A DNA stretch of 64,000 nt. Origin: Gemmatimonadota bacterium (GTDB lineage Bacteria > Latescibacterota > UBA2968 > UBA8231). Position 1 is the first letter of the stretch, and each line of letters starts with the position of its first letter. Shown here one piece after another: positions 32,167 through 41,481 of this stretch. The notes beneath the pieces were generated by a model. The model was not told the DNA's origin and made no database searches. It saw only the letters and a program-made list of their open reading frames with translations. Location: positions 124,001 to 188,000 of the forward strand of contig VXML01000080.1 in assembly GCA_009841115.1 (NCBI GenBank). The letters are read 5' to 3'. A program made the position numbers and the translations under genes.

Positions 32167-32739
32167 ATGACCACGACGCGCAAAAGTCCCATCGCCCATC
32201 TCGTCGCCGACGCACCAGCCCCAGTGCAAGCCGCTTTGCACCATCCGGTTGATATGGTCAAGCTTGGGGCCAAAGGTCCGCGCTTGGTCGAGTGGGCTGA
32301 GCAGCACGCGCTCGCATTGCCGGAGCGGATATACGACGCGCGGCCCGTGGGAGTGGTTGGGGTCTTGGCGCGAGTGGGCGCGGGCGAACTGATCTTGGAG
32401 TGCCGGCCCGAAGACGAGTTGTGGACGCGGCTGAATGCGGCGTTGGAAGCTGCGGAGGCCGGGGTCTATCGGGTGGAGCAGCAGTCGGTGACCTTGGTGG
32501 TGCAAGGGGATGATGCCGAGGGAATTTTGGCGCAGGCTTGCGCGGTGGATTTGGCTCGTGAGCCAGTAGGGCGGATGGTGTACACGCAAGTGGCTGGGGT
32601 GGCTTGTGGGGTGCTGCCGTGCGGCGAGGATGGGCAGCGTGCGTACCGCTTGTGGGTCGATTACAGCTTGGCGGCCTATCTGTGGGAAGCGCTCGCCGCC
32701 ATTGCCGAGGGTATTACTTGCGCCAAAACGCCGGACTGA
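32167..32739 (+). CDS. mgdD: Likely N-methylglutamate dehydrogenase subunit D (SoxG-like gamma)
   Basis: A 190-aa protein that reads like sarcosine oxidase gamma: N-terminal TTTRKSPIAHLVADAPAP (the family's RxSPLAHL start), central GVLARVGAGELILECRPEDELW, then SVTLVVQGDDAEGILAQACAVDL and a C-terminal YRLWVDYSLAAYLWEALA block. It would be the fourth, small subunit of N-methylglutamate dehydrogenase, absent after mgdC at 25388 but about 6.8 kb away on the same strand. The track starts at GTG 32128, overlapping the AlbA_2 stop; ATG 32167 fits the family better. The 3' end overlaps trkH by 26 bases. Homology was judged by eye. Confidence 0.75.
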   Translation: MTTTRKSPIAHLVADAPAPVQAALHHPVDMVKLGAKGPRLVEWAEQHALALPERIYDARPVGVVGVLARVGAGELILECRPEDELWTRLNAALEAAEAGVYRVEQQSVTLVVQGDDAEGILAQACAVDLAREPVGRMVYTQVAGVACGVLPCGEDGQRAYRLWVDYSLAAYLWEALAAIAEGITCAKTPD

Positions 32740-34162
32740 ACAGCACCAAGAGCGTAAAAACTTCCAGTCTCCCAATCAGCATAGCAAAGCAGAGGATCCA
32801 CTTGGCGACCGAATTGATGTCGCCGTAGTGGTGGACGACTTCCCCGAGGCCCGGTCCTAAGTTGTTGATGCAGGCGGCTACTGCTGAAAAAGACGTAGTC
32901 AGATCCAAGTCGGTGGCGAGCACGGCGAGGAACATGACCGTGAACGTCAGCACGTACACCGAGAAAAATCCCCACACCGCTTCCATGACCCGATCGGGAA
33001 CAGCCCGCAGCCCCACCTTGATGGGGAGGACGGCGTTGGGGTGGATCAGGCGCATAATCTCTCGGCTTCCCTGCTTTAAAATGAGCAATAGGCGCATCAC
33101 TTTAATGCCCCCTGCCGTTGAGCCGGCACAGCCACCGGTAAACGAGCCGAGGAACAACAAAAACGGTAGTACGCTGGGCCAGACCGAATGGTCGGCAATG
33201 CTGAACCCAGTGGTGGTGACAATGGACACGGTGGCGAAGAGGCCGTAGCGCAGGGAGGCGACGGCGTCGTGCTCGTTGTGGGTAAAGAGTATCAGCCAGG
33301 CGATTAGGGCGGTGATTAGCAGAATGACTAAGTAGGTGCGGCATTCGGGGTCGATGCGATACGGATGCAGGGACCGCTGGCGAAAGGCGTAGAAGTGCAG
33401 CGTGAAGTTGATGCCCGATAGCACGATAAAAAAGACGGCGACTAGCTCGATGGCTTGGCTGTTAAAAAAGCCGATGCTGGTGTCGTGGGTTGAAAATCCG
33501 CCGATGGCAACCGTTGAAAAGCTGTGGGCGATGGCGTCGAACGGTTCCATGCCGGCCAGCCAATAGGCCAAGGCACAGGCCACGGTCAAACTCAAGTAGA
33601 TGTACCAAAGGGCTTTGGCGGTTTGGGTAATTCTCGGCGTCAGCTTTGAGTCCTTAATAGGGCCGGTGATCTCGGCGCGAAAAAGCTGCATGCCGCCGAT
33701 GCCGAGCATGGGCAACACGGCGATGGCGAGGACGATGATGCCCATGCCGCCCAACCATTGGAGCTGCTGGCGGTATAACAAGATGGAGCGGGGTAGGTCG
33801 TCTAGGCCTTGGATGACGGTGGCGCCGGTCGTGGTCAAGCCAGAGAGAGACTCGAATACGGCGTCGGTAAAGCTCAGTTCGGGCTGGTCGGACAGCATCA
33901 GCGGGAAGGAGCCGTAAAAGCCCAAGACGGCCCAGAACAAGACTGTTACCAAAAAGCCGTCCCTGATCCGCAACTCAGCGCGCTGCTTGCGCGTGGGCAG
34001 CCAACACGCGAGTCCGGTGACGAGCGTAATGGCAAAGGCCAACAGAAAGGCGGTTGCCGTGCCGTCGCGGTAGAGGAGGGATACGCCAGCGGGTACTAAC
34101 ATGCTGACGCTAAACAGCGTCAGCAGGACGCCTAGTACCCGAAATACAACTGCGGAGCGCAT
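32714..34162 (-). CDS. trkH: Trk potassium uptake channel subunit TrkH
   Basis: A 482-aa inner-membrane K+ transporter with the fourfold M1-P-M2 layout. Selectivity-filter-like segments are visible: [51 protein letters not shown] and [20 protein letters not shown]. It works with TrkA at the membrane. It follows trkA by 10 bases and its 3' end overlaps the mgdD 3' end by 26 bases. Confidence 0.93.
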   Translation of the reverse strand: MRSAVVFRVLGVLLTLFSVSMLVPAGVSLLYRDGTATAFLLAFAITLVTGLACWLPTRKQRAELRIRDGFLVTVLFWAVLGFYGSFPLMLSDQPELSFTDAVFESLSGLTTTGATVIQGLDDLPRSILLYRQQLQWLGGMGIIVLAIAVLPMLGIGGMQLFRAEITGPIKDSKLTPRITQTAKALWYIYLSLTVACALAYWLAGMEPFDAIAHSFSTVAIGGFSTHDTSIGFFNSQAIELVAVFFIVLSGINFTLHFYAFRQRSLHPYRIDPECRTYLVILLITALIAWLILFTHNEHDAVASLRYGLFATVSIVTTTGFSIADHSVWPSVLPFLLFLGSFTGGCAGSTAGGIKVMRLLLILKQGSREIMRLIHPNAVLPIKVGLRAVPDRVMEAVWGFFSVYVLTFTVMFLAVLATDLDLTTSFSAVAACINNLGPGLGEVVHHYGDINSVAKWILCFAMLIGRLEVFTLLVLFSPAFWRK

Positions 34163-34172
34163 GCGTTCCCGT

Positions 34173-35516
34173 TCAATCCCCGAAGATCTTTCTTACTTCC
34201 TCGTGGACGTAGTGCCGGGCGAAGACCACGGCTTTGTCTCCGGGGTGGATGAGCGTATCTCCACGGGGGATGACCACGCTATCGCCGTGGACGACAGCGC
34301 CGATGATCGAGTCCCTCGGCAGGCGGATGGAGATCAGGGGCTTTTGGGTGATTTTGCTGCCGCCGTGGGCGATGTACTCGACCGCTTCCACATCGAGGCC
34401 GGGTAGGCCGGCGATGGAGGCGATGCGCTGGTGCCGCACGTAGCGCTGGACGGCATTGACGGTTAAGAGCTGTTTGCTCAACACCGAATCTAGGCCGATG
34501 GCCGGGGTGATGGGCATGTAATCGACGTTGTTGACCAAGGCGATGGCGCGCGGCACTTCAAGGTGTTTGGCGACTAGCGTCGAGATGATGTTGACCTCGT
34601 CGTTGCCGGTAACGGCGATAAAGGCGTCCATGTCGGCGAGTCCCTCGACCGCCAACAGGTCGTAGTCCGTGCCGTCGCCTTGGATGACTAGCACGTTGGC
34701 GAGTTGGTCGGCGATTTGTCGGGACCGGTCGGCGCGGCTTTCGATGAGCCTGACGTGCATCTGCGAAGAGAGCTCTTGGGCGACGAACTGGCCGATTAGG
34801 CCGCCGCCGAGGATCGCGATATCCTCGATGCGGTGGTCGGCTAGGCCGGTCAAGCTGACCACTGAGGGGATGAAGTCGGGATCGCTGATGACGAAGATCC
34901 GGTCCTCTGGCAGCAGCGTGGTGTTGCCTCTGGGGATCAAGGTCTGCTGCTTGCGCTGGATGGCGACGATGCGCATGGGGATGTCGGCAAGCTGACGACC
35001 TAATTCGCTCAAAGGAGCGTGGAGTAGGGAGGACTGGTGGTCGAGGCGCATACCGAGCAAGACGAGCTTGCCTTCGGCAAATTCGACTAGGTCGGTGGCA
35101 CTGGACTGGCGGATGAGGCGGACGATGGCGTCGGCGGTTTCCTTTTCGGGGTGGATGAACTGATCGACGCCGAGTTCACGGGGACTAAAGATAAAGTCGG
35201 GCGCGGCGAATTCGGGATTGCGGATGCGAGCGATGGCCGATTGGACGCCTAGTTTCTTGGCCATTCTACAGGCGAACAGGTTGACCTCGTCGTTGGTGGT
35301 CATGGCGGCGACGAGATCCACCTGCTCGATACCGAGCCCACGCAAGTCCTGCAAACTGGTGCCATTGCCCTCGGCGACGATGATGTCGAGTTGTTCGCTG
35401 ACGCGCTTGACGCGGCTGGGATCGGTGTCAATCTGGGTAATATCGTGCCCGTCTTGACTCAGTTGCTTGCTCAACTGGAAGCCGATGGCTCCGGCACCTA
35501 TGACCAAAATGTGCAT
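34173..35516 (-). CDS. trkA: Trk system potassium regulator TrkA
   Basis: A 447-aa cytosolic NAD-binding regulator of TrkH with two RCK_N/RCK_C pairs. First Rossmann ILVIGAGAIGFQLSKQLSQDGH at residues 3-24; second IEDIAILGGGLIGQFVAQELS about residue 230. The TrkA-C domains carry FVISDPDFIPSV and VVIPRGDTLIHPGDKAVVFA. It is transcribed ahead of trkH in a two-gene unit; a palindrome separates it from the upstream rhamnose mutarotase gene. Confidence 0.93.
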   Translation of the reverse strand: MHILVIGAGAIGFQLSKQLSQDGHDITQIDTDPSRVKRVSEQLDIIVAEGNGTSLQDLRGLGIEQVDLVAAMTTNDEVNLFACRMAKKLGVQSAIARIRNPEFAAPDFIFSPRELGVDQFIHPEKETADAIVRLIRQSSATDLVEFAEGKLVLLGMRLDHQSSLLHAPLSELGRQLADIPMRIVAIQRKQQTLIPRGNTTLLPEDRIFVISDPDFIPSVVSLTGLADHRIEDIAILGGGLIGQFVAQELSSQMHVRLIESRADRSRQIADQLANVLVIQGDGTDYDLLAVEGLADMDAFIAVTGNDEVNIISTLVAKHLEVPRAIALVNNVDYMPITPAIGLDSVLSKQLLTVNAVQRYVRHQRIASIAGLPGLDVEAVEYIAHGGSKITQKPLISIRLPRDSIIGAVVHGDSVVIPRGDTLIHPGDKAVVFARHYVHEEVRKIFGD

Positions 35517-35540
35517 GGTTTTTCAGGCAAATTCCGCGTT

Positions 35541-35569
35541 GTAGGGGCGGTTTGCAAACCGCCCCCTAC
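35541..35569. repeat. GTAGGGGCGGTTTGCAAACC-type palindrome
   Basis: GTAGGGGCGGTTTG/CAAACCGCCCCCTAC is a near-perfect inverted repeat with one bulged C and a minimal loop, between the mutarotase stop and the trkA start. It resembles a dispersed intergenic palindrome family and could act as a terminator or mRNA-stabilising hairpin. Confidence 0.85.
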
Positions 35570-35884
35570 CTAGTCGATGTGGAAGACCTCGCGCAGATCT
35601 TTGGCAATAGGGCTGTCGTCCGGGTTGGAGGCCATGATGTCCTTCATGTAGGTCCACCACCGGCGGCAGTCCGGCGTTTCGGCGATGCTATTCCAGCGCT
35701 CCTCGTCCTCAATTTCTACGTAGGCAAAAAGCTGGTGGGTGTCGGCGTCGAGGAAGATGGAGTAGTTGTGGACGCCGTGTTCTTTGAGGGTCTGCTCCAG
35801 TTCGGGCCAGATGGGGTTGTGGCGAGCTTCGTATTCGGCGTGTTGGTCGGGATTGACTTGCATGACAAAGGCTTTGCGGATCAT
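35570..35884 (-). CDS. rhaM: L-rhamnose mutarotase family protein
   Basis: A 104-aa cytosolic dimeric alpha/beta-barrel protein that interconverts sugar anomers. The pattern is complete: [19 protein letters not shown] with the catalytic His22 near [35 protein letters not shown], and the signature [12 protein letters not shown]. Length is exactly family-typical. It is in a minus-strand run after the DUF6785 gene; no rhamnose catabolic genes are near, so rhamnose itself is not certain and other 6-deoxy or uronic sugars are possible. Confidence 0.88.
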   Translation of the reverse strand: MIRKAFVMQVNPDQHAEYEARHNPIWPELEQTLKEHGVHNYSIFLDADTHQLFAYVEIEDEERWNSIAETPDCRRWWTYMKDIMASNPDDSPIAKDLREVFHID

Positions 35885-35967
35885 GGGGCCTCCTTTGGCT
35901 TAAATCTGTGCCAAGTGTCTGGTATTTAGCTTGCTGAGTCAAATTACATGTATATTACGGGGCCAAA

Positions 35968-37923
35968 TCAGAAGTTGAAGATCATGTTGCCCTCGACGCC
36001 GTAGGCCCCGTCGATGAAGAGCCACAGGCAAGCCGTGGTGAAGTCGCCGAGGATCAGGCCCAAAAAGAACGGCATCAAGGTGCGATAGGCGCGCACCCCG
36101 CCGTAGCGCAGGATGGTCGCCTTGAGTAACCAGGCCAAAAAGATGGACAGCCAGCCATAGTAAACAATGGTAAAGGTGGAGGCGATGGGAAAACCCAAAG
36201 GATGTAGCGGCCACCACGCAAAGCGATGGCGCAAAAAAAGCAGGGCCGCCATGACGAAGCTCCCGCTGGCGGTGAAGGCGAGGCGCGGGGCAAACGACGG
36301 CTCGGGCGCGTTGTACACCGAGGCCATATAGGTAAAGGGCCAGCGCGGCGCGCCGCTAAAATACCAGCCGTGCAGGTTGATGCCGCCATAGGTATAGGCG
36401 AGGGTCATGGTAAACCAGATCGAGCCGAGCAGACCCACGGCGATGGCGGCAACCAAGGCCCAAGGCAGCCAGCGCGGCGCGGGCGAGTCGCCGGAGGTGA
36501 GCTTGAGGCTGTGCATGACCGCGTTCATCATGTTGGCCGCGGTCTCGCCCATCCACACCGTGCTCAGGCCCAAGCCGGTCATGTTGCCTAGGCCGAGAGT
36601 CTCGGGGCCAATGCCTCGGGTGATAAATGCCTGCGGGGCCATCGGCGTCTGGCAGCCGGGGATGCCGGCCTCGCAGACGATGCGCGACAGGCCGATAAAG
36701 ACAATGAGTGCCCCTACCACCAGCAGTACGGCGGCGTACAGGGAGAGGCCGGTGAGGGTCAGCCAAGCGACCATGAGCGCCACGCCGATTGCTAGGCCGC
36801 CAAAGGCCGTGCGCGGGGCCATGAGTTCGCCGGGGGCTGGCTCGCCTTTTAACGCTTGGCTCCACAGGCGGCGCAGATGAGCGCGGGCGGTCCACATAAC
36901 GAAGAGGGCCAGCACCAAGAGGCCACCGGCCTGCTGATGGGAGACGGGGACCGAGCCGCCGCCCGAGGTCCAGATATCGCCCCCGCCAATGACGAGGCCG
37001 ATGCGGGCGAAGACGACTTTTTCTAGGGTGTAGAACAAAAAGAAGAACCAGATGCTGAAGGAGACGCTGAGCGCCATCAGGTAGGCCAGGCCCAAGATCG
37101 GCAGGTTGATCCGCCAGGGCAGGCCGACGCTGCCTTGCAGCAGGGACAGGCTGCCGTTGAGGGCGATGGGCTGGAAGGCGTCGTGGTAGTAGTTGAGCGA
37201 GTTCCACGAATGGATGAGGAGCGGCACGGCAAAGCCCAGCCACAGCAGGCGATTTTTAAACAAGCGGCCGAAAAGGGACGCGGAGTCCGCGTCTTCGAGC
37301 ATGGTAAGCGGCAGGCGAGTGAGAGGGAAGACGAGCCGCTCATTGGCGACCCACTGGCCTCGGAGCAGCACGCCGAGGCAAAAGAGGACCCAGTAGAAGG
37401 TGAAGAGAAAGCAGAGCCAAGCGGCTAGCGGACGGCTCCAAGCAGCCCACGGTATGGCGCTGCCTTGGGGCAGCCCCTCGTAGAACAGGCGCACGGCCTC
37501 GGTATCAGTGGGAGCCAGCCAAGGATGGATATATTCGACGAAAAGCTCCTGCCAGGCATTTTCCGGCGTGGCGTAATATGCAGCTCCGGTGATGACCGAC
37601 AGGAAGCTGCCGGTGAAGCCGGTGGTGACTACCACCGAGCCGACCAGCATCATGGCGTACACAGCGATGAGTTCGGCGCGGGAAAAGGCCCACGCACGGC
37701 CCAGCATCTTGAGCAGGGGCAGGGCTGCGGCTGTCAGCAGAAAGAGGAAGAGAACGGCGATGAGAGGGATGGCATTGCTAGTGATCTGCGATCCCTTGAC
37801 TATGAGGATACCCCAAGGGCTTAGCACGCTGATCGCCCCCACGAGGAGCAAACCCGTGAGGACGGCGCGCAGAGAGAAAGCTGAAGGAGGGGTGGTGCGG
37901 GACGTGGGAAACCGCCTATTTGA
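35968..37923 (-). CDS. DUF6785-type multi-pass membrane protein, copy 2
   Basis: An inner-membrane protein of about 650 aa, paralogous to the gene at 28245: SVITGAAYYATPENAWQELF, RGQWVANERLVFPLTRLPLTML, RIVCEAGIP and FFLGLILGDFTTACLWLFIDG align directly. The track ORF runs to 38118, but its first 65 or so residues are an antisense-like, serine/proline-rich stretch inside the CFA gene. I place the start region just after the CFA stop, where homology with copy 1 begins; no clear ATG/GTG is present there (in-frame TTG at 37851), so the start is unresolved. Likely transporter, unknown substrate. Confidence 0.75.
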   Translation of the reverse strand, partial: SNRRFPTSRTTPPSAFSLRAVLTGLLLVGAISVLSPWGILIVKGSQITSNAIPLIAVLFLFLLTAAALPLLKMLGRAWAFSRAELIAVYAMMLVGSVVVTTGFTGSFLSVITGAAYYATPENAWQELFVEYIHPWLAPTDTEAVRLFYEGLPQGSAIPWAAWSRPLAAWLCFLFTFYWVLFCLGVLLRGQWVANERLVFPLTRLPLTMLEDADSASLFGRLFKNRLLWLGFAVPLLIHSWNSLNYYHDAFQPIALNGSLSLLQGSVGLPWRINLPILGLAYLMALSVSFSIWFFFLFYTLEKVVFARIGLVIGGGDIWTSGGGSVPVSHQQAGGLLVLALFVMWTARAHLRRLWSQALKGEPAPGELMAPRTAFGGLAIGVALMVAWLTLTGLSLYAAVLLVVGALIVFIGLSRIVCEAGIPGCQTPMAPQAFITRGIGPETLGLGNMTGLGLSTVWMGETAANMMNAVMHSLKLTSGDSPAPRWLPWALVAAIAVGLLGSIWFTMTLAYTYGGINLHGWYFSGAPRWPFTYMASVYNAPEPSFAPRLAFTASGSFVMAALLFLRHRFAWWPLHPLGFPIASTFTIVYYGWLSIFLAWLLKATILRYGGVRAYRTLMPFFLGLILGDFTTACLWLFIDGAYGVEGNMIFNF

Positions 37924-39190
37924 GACTGCGGATGAAGTAGAGCAGGCGCTTGAAAAAACTTGGCCGGATGCCGGGGTTCTCGGTGCGTTGGGCCACCACG
38001 TGGTAGGCTTGGAGTTGGTGGTTGTGCATGGCGTGGGCCCCGCCCCACAAATACAGACGGAAGGCGCGGAAAACCGCTTCACCCCAGCGTTCAACCACGG
38101 TCTGGCGGTTGGCCTCAAAGCGAGAGGCCCAGTGCCTCAGCGTCAGGGCGTACTCGTGAGTTTCATCTACCACTTCCTCCACCTTGAAGCCGTGCATGAG
38201 GAACTCTTGCAGCAGGTCGGGTAGGCATAGGTACGTGTGAGTGCCGGGGTAGATATAGCGACGCACGAAATTGCTCACCTTGTACTTCTCGAGCGTGGCC
38301 GAAGCGTCTAGATAAATACGGCCCCCGGGCTTGAGGCATTTCCACACTTGCGCGGCAAAGTCGCGATAGTGCGGGATATGCTCGATGACGCCGAAGATGA
38401 CGATGGCGTCGTACGGCTCGGGCGGGTCGTGCGCGAGGAAATCTTCAAGGAGGATTTGGCAGTTTGTCAGCCCTTGTTCGGCGATGAATTCTTGGTGCAG
38501 TCGGTGCGAGTCCTCGGCAATGGTCAGGGCCGTGCAGTGGATGCCGCGTGGGCCGGCATAGCGGGTAACTGCTCCCCAACCCGCACCGATGTCGAGCAGG
38601 CGGTCACCCGCTTGCAGGTGCAGGGCTTGGGCCATGGTGGCAAATTTGTGCTCGGCGGCCTGTTCCAGCGTCTCGTCGTCGTCGTGGAAAAGGCAGTGTG
38701 AGTAGAGATGGTACTGGCGATCGACGAACGCCAAGTAGAAATCGTCGCCAAAGTTATAGTGATGCGCGATGGCAGCGCGATTGAGGCGGACGCGGTTGCT
38801 CCAGAGGAGTTGGAGATAGGCCCGCAGCAGAAAACCGGGGCTGACATTGCCCTTAGCGTACTGACGCAGATCTATGAAGGCGTGCACATCGCCCTCGATT
38901 TCGATCTGGCCGTCGACGTAAGCGCGCCCGATGGCGTACTCGTCGAGTCTCTTGCTGAGCACTTCGTCGGAGTGGAAGACGACGCTAAAGGCCGGTTCGC
39001 CCGCCGGTCCCAAGCGCAAGGTTTCGCCTTGTGCGAAGGTAAACTGGCAAGGGATGGGGACATCGGCGAGAGCGGCGTGGAGTAGGCGGGCAGCCGCGCA
39101 TTGGGGCTGGGGGGGCGGAGCTTGCTCTTGCGGAGCTTGCTCTTGCTGTAATTGGGGCTGTGCGGTCATGGCGGTTTTTCTTGGCGGCAC
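37916..39190 (-). CDS. Cyclopropane-fatty-acyl-phospholipid synthase family methyltransferase
   Basis: A 424-aa SAM-dependent methyltransferase of the CFA/mycolic-acid cyclopropane synthase class. The N-terminal lipid-binding region is followed by HHYNFGDDFYLAFVD (143-157), the SAM loop LLDIGAGWGAVTRYA (198-212), and IFGVIEHIPHYRDFAAQVW. It would cyclopropanate or methylate unsaturated phospholipid chains at the membrane. The first 30 residues are a Q/P/E-rich tail; an in-frame ATG eight codons in (39169) is an alternative start. It diverges from the solute-binding gene. Confidence 0.85.
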   Translation of the reverse strand: MPPRKTAMTAQPQLQQEQAPQEQAPPPQPQCAAARLLHAALADVPIPCQFTFAQGETLRLGPAGEPAFSVVFHSDEVLSKRLDEYAIGRAYVDGQIEIEGDVHAFIDLRQYAKGNVSPGFLLRAYLQLLWSNRVRLNRAAIAHHYNFGDDFYLAFVDRQYHLYSHCLFHDDDETLEQAAEHKFATMAQALHLQAGDRLLDIGAGWGAVTRYAGPRGIHCTALTIAEDSHRLHQEFIAEQGLTNCQILLEDFLAHDPPEPYDAIVIFGVIEHIPHYRDFAAQVWKCLKPGGRIYLDASATLEKYKVSNFVRRYIYPGTHTYLCLPDLLQEFLMHGFKVEEVVDETHEYALTLRHWASRFEANRQTVVERWGEAVFRAFRLYLWGGAHAMHNHQLQAYHVVAQRTENPGIRPSFFKRLLYFIRSLK

Positions 39191-39284
39191 AATTAGTTGC
39201 GCAAGGGGGACGCGTTGTGTTGATGGGATACAGATTATTAAACTTCGTCCAACTCGTCAAGAAGATGGGAAAAGGAGCGAGGTC

Positions 39285-41288
39285 ATGCAGGTGATTGGAT
39301 GGGGCAGGATGGTGTGGAGTATAGGCGCGATTGCGTGGTTGGGTTGTGTTCCGGTCGAAGCGGAGCGTCCGTCCGCAGCAGTCGATGTCCAGAGTGCGGT
39401 GCCAGCGGGAGACATTCCGCGCAGCGCGTGGCCAGCGGCCTGGTTCCGGCCGCCGGCCACGGCTTCAGCCGTGGGATTGCAGACCTTCCGCCAATCGTCC
39501 GCGCTCGATGAATTGGTGGCGGCCGGTGAATTGCCGCCGGTTGCCGAGCGCCTGCCCGACGATCCGGTGGTGGTCGAACCTTTCGGCGAAATTGGCCGCT
39601 ACGGGGGTACGGCCCGGCTGTTCTTTGCTGGTGAAAGCCTGATCAACGTGCCCGAGGGCGTGCTGCGTCCGGGGCCGCAAATGCGATTGAATCTGCCGAA
39701 TTTTGCGGCCAAGGCCGAATACCGCAACGGCGCGCGGACCTTGCGGATCACCTTGCGTTCCGGCCACAAGTGGTCCGACGGCCATCCCGTAACGGCTGAC
39801 GACTACGCGTTCTGGTTCAATCACGTGCTGATGAACGAGGAGCTCACGCCAGTGGTGGAGCCTCGGTTCAAGGGCGCGCGGATCGAAAAGCACGACGCGC
39901 ATAGTTTTAGTTATCACTTTCCCCAGCCGATGCCGCTGTTTGTCAACCATCTCGCCCACAACAGTTCGCGCTTGGTGATGCCGGCGCACTTTATGCGCCG
40001 CTACCACCCGGATTTCACCGATCCCGCGCAGTTGGAGCGCGAGGCCGAAGAGCTGGGTTTGCAGGACTGGCTCACCTATTTTGGGGCGGTCAACAGTACG
40101 ACTGATTTGATTCACTTTAACCGCCCGGTGCTGACGGCGTACGTACTGGTCAGCCGGACTTCGACGCGCGCCCTGCTGCGCCGCAATCCCTACTATTTCA
40201 AGGTGGATCCCGCAGGCAACCAACTGCCCTATATCGACTATCTGGAGGTACAGCGGGTCGATAGCCCTGAAATCATGGCGGCCAAAGCCTCGACCGGACA
40301 GATTGACTTCGCTGGACGGCAGTTTATGACGGCCGACATTCCGCTGTTTAAGCGCTTTGAGCAGAACAATGGCTTTTCCACGTACGTCTGGCCGCGGCCG
40401 TACGGCTCGGACGTGGTGTTGCAGTTTAACTTGAATCATCCCGACGAGGGACTGCGGCGGATTTTCCAAGACGTGCGCTTCCGGCGGGCGATGTCTCTGG
40501 CCATCAATCGAGAGGAAATTAACGACATCGTTTACTTCGGCTATGGGGTGCCGCGCCAGTTGACGGTGGTGTCTGCGAGTCGCTACTTCGAGCCAGAATT
40601 TGCCACGGCGTGGGCGGAGTTTGACCCGGCGCGGGCCAATGCCCTGTTCGACGAGATGGGGCTTGTTGATCGCGACGGGGATGGAAGACGCGAGCGGTTC
40701 GACGGCGAGCCTTTGCAAATCACTTTGGAGTACATGATCGGTGAGACGCCCAAGCAGGTTACTTTGGACTTGGTCGCGGCCCACTGGCGCGAGGTGGGGA
40801 TAAGCGTCAATCTCAAACAGATCAGCGGCACGCTGCAGCGGATCCGCGCTAGGGCGGGCTTGATGGACATGACCATTTGGCACGCCGACCGCAATGCGGA
40901 TATCCTCTTTCCCATTGAGCCTTATTGGTACGTGCCGACCAATGGTGGGTGGGAGCAGAGCCAGTGGTCTAAGTGGACGCGGTGGTACTTTTCCGACGGT
41001 GCGCTTGGGTGGGAGCCGCCGGCGCAGATCAAAGAGCTGATCGGTTGGTGGGAGATACTGCGCCGCACCACGGACGAGGACGAACGCATTGCGATGGGCA
41101 AGAAGATTCTCCGCAGCCAAGCCGAGAATCTGTGGGCACTTGGCGTCATTGGCTTGGGGCCGCATCCGGTCGTGGTCAGCCACAAGCTGCGCAATGTGCC
41201 GCTCCAAGGCTATTGGGGTTGGGATTCGCGCTGGACGTGGCCGTATTACCCGGAGACTTGGTATTTGGAGGAGGGAGTTAAAAAATAG
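39285..41288 (+). CDS. ABC transporter family-5 solute-binding protein
   Basis: A 667-aa exported binding protein of the oligopeptide/dipeptide class. The track start lies inside CFA; ATG 39285 has an AAAGGAGCGAGG ribosome site. A signal peptide ends near GCVPVEAERP, with a weak lipobox. SBP_bac_5 blocks: LRITLRSGHKWSDGHPVTADDYAFWFN, DVRFRRAMSLAINREEINDIVYFGYGVP, and DRDGDGRRERFDGEPLQITLEYMIGETPKQVT. No permease or ATPase genes are nearby, so it is an orphan or served by a distant transporter. Ligand unknown. Confidence 0.88.
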   Translation: MQVIGWGRMVWSIGAIAWLGCVPVEAERPSAAVDVQSAVPAGDIPRSAWPAAWFRPPATASAVGLQTFRQSSALDELVAAGELPPVAERLPDDPVVVEPFGEIGRYGGTARLFFAGESLINVPEGVLRPGPQMRLNLPNFAAKAEYRNGARTLRITLRSGHKWSDGHPVTADDYAFWFNHVLMNEELTPVVEPRFKGARIEKHDAHSFSYHFPQPMPLFVNHLAHNSSRLVMPAHFMRRYHPDFTDPAQLEREAEELGLQDWLTYFGAVNSTTDLIHFNRPVLTAYVLVSRTSTRALLRRNPYYFKVDPAGNQLPYIDYLEVQRVDSPEIMAAKASTGQIDFAGRQFMTADIPLFKRFEQNNGFSTYVWPRPYGSDVVLQFNLNHPDEGLRRIFQDVRFRRAMSLAINREEINDIVYFGYGVPRQLTVVSASRYFEPEFATAWAEFDPARANALFDEMGLVDRDGDGRRERFDGEPLQITLEYMIGETPKQVTLDLVAAHWREVGISVNLKQISGTLQRIRARAGLMDMTIWHADRNADILFPIEPYWYVPTNGGWEQSQWSKWTRWYFSDGALGWEPPAQIKELIGWWEILRRTTDEDERIAMGKKILRSQAENLWALGVIGLGPHPVVVSHKLRNVPLQGYWGWDSRWTWPYYPETWYLEEGVKK

Positions 41289-41481
41289 CCGTGAGCACTC
41301 GAACTAGAGGTAGTTGTCTTTTGCGGCACTCTTTTTATATATTGTGCTGATATTTAGCAACGATTAGCAACTATTAAGAGCTGTTGAAAGGAGGTAAAGA
41401 GAGGCCGTTTTAGGCATTAGAAGCTCACTTTTCGTTTTTTAGCGAATGTTTAAACCACGAACCCATGAGGTGAATTGCATT
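41289..41481. promoter_or_regulatory. AT-rich leader before the surface-protein locus
   Basis: After the solute-binding gene the sequence becomes AT-rich with TATATATT near 41335-41342 and a GAAAGGAGG at about 41388, then the 41482 gene. It probably holds the promoter and untranslated leader of the downstream surface locus. Exact elements cannot be assigned. Confidence 0.4.

Noticed and set aside
39465-41207. 580-aa ORF on the minus strand opposite the solute-binding gene
   Set aside because: Arg/His/Gln-rich composition without domain motifs; mirrors the codon bias of the well-supported SBP_5 gene.
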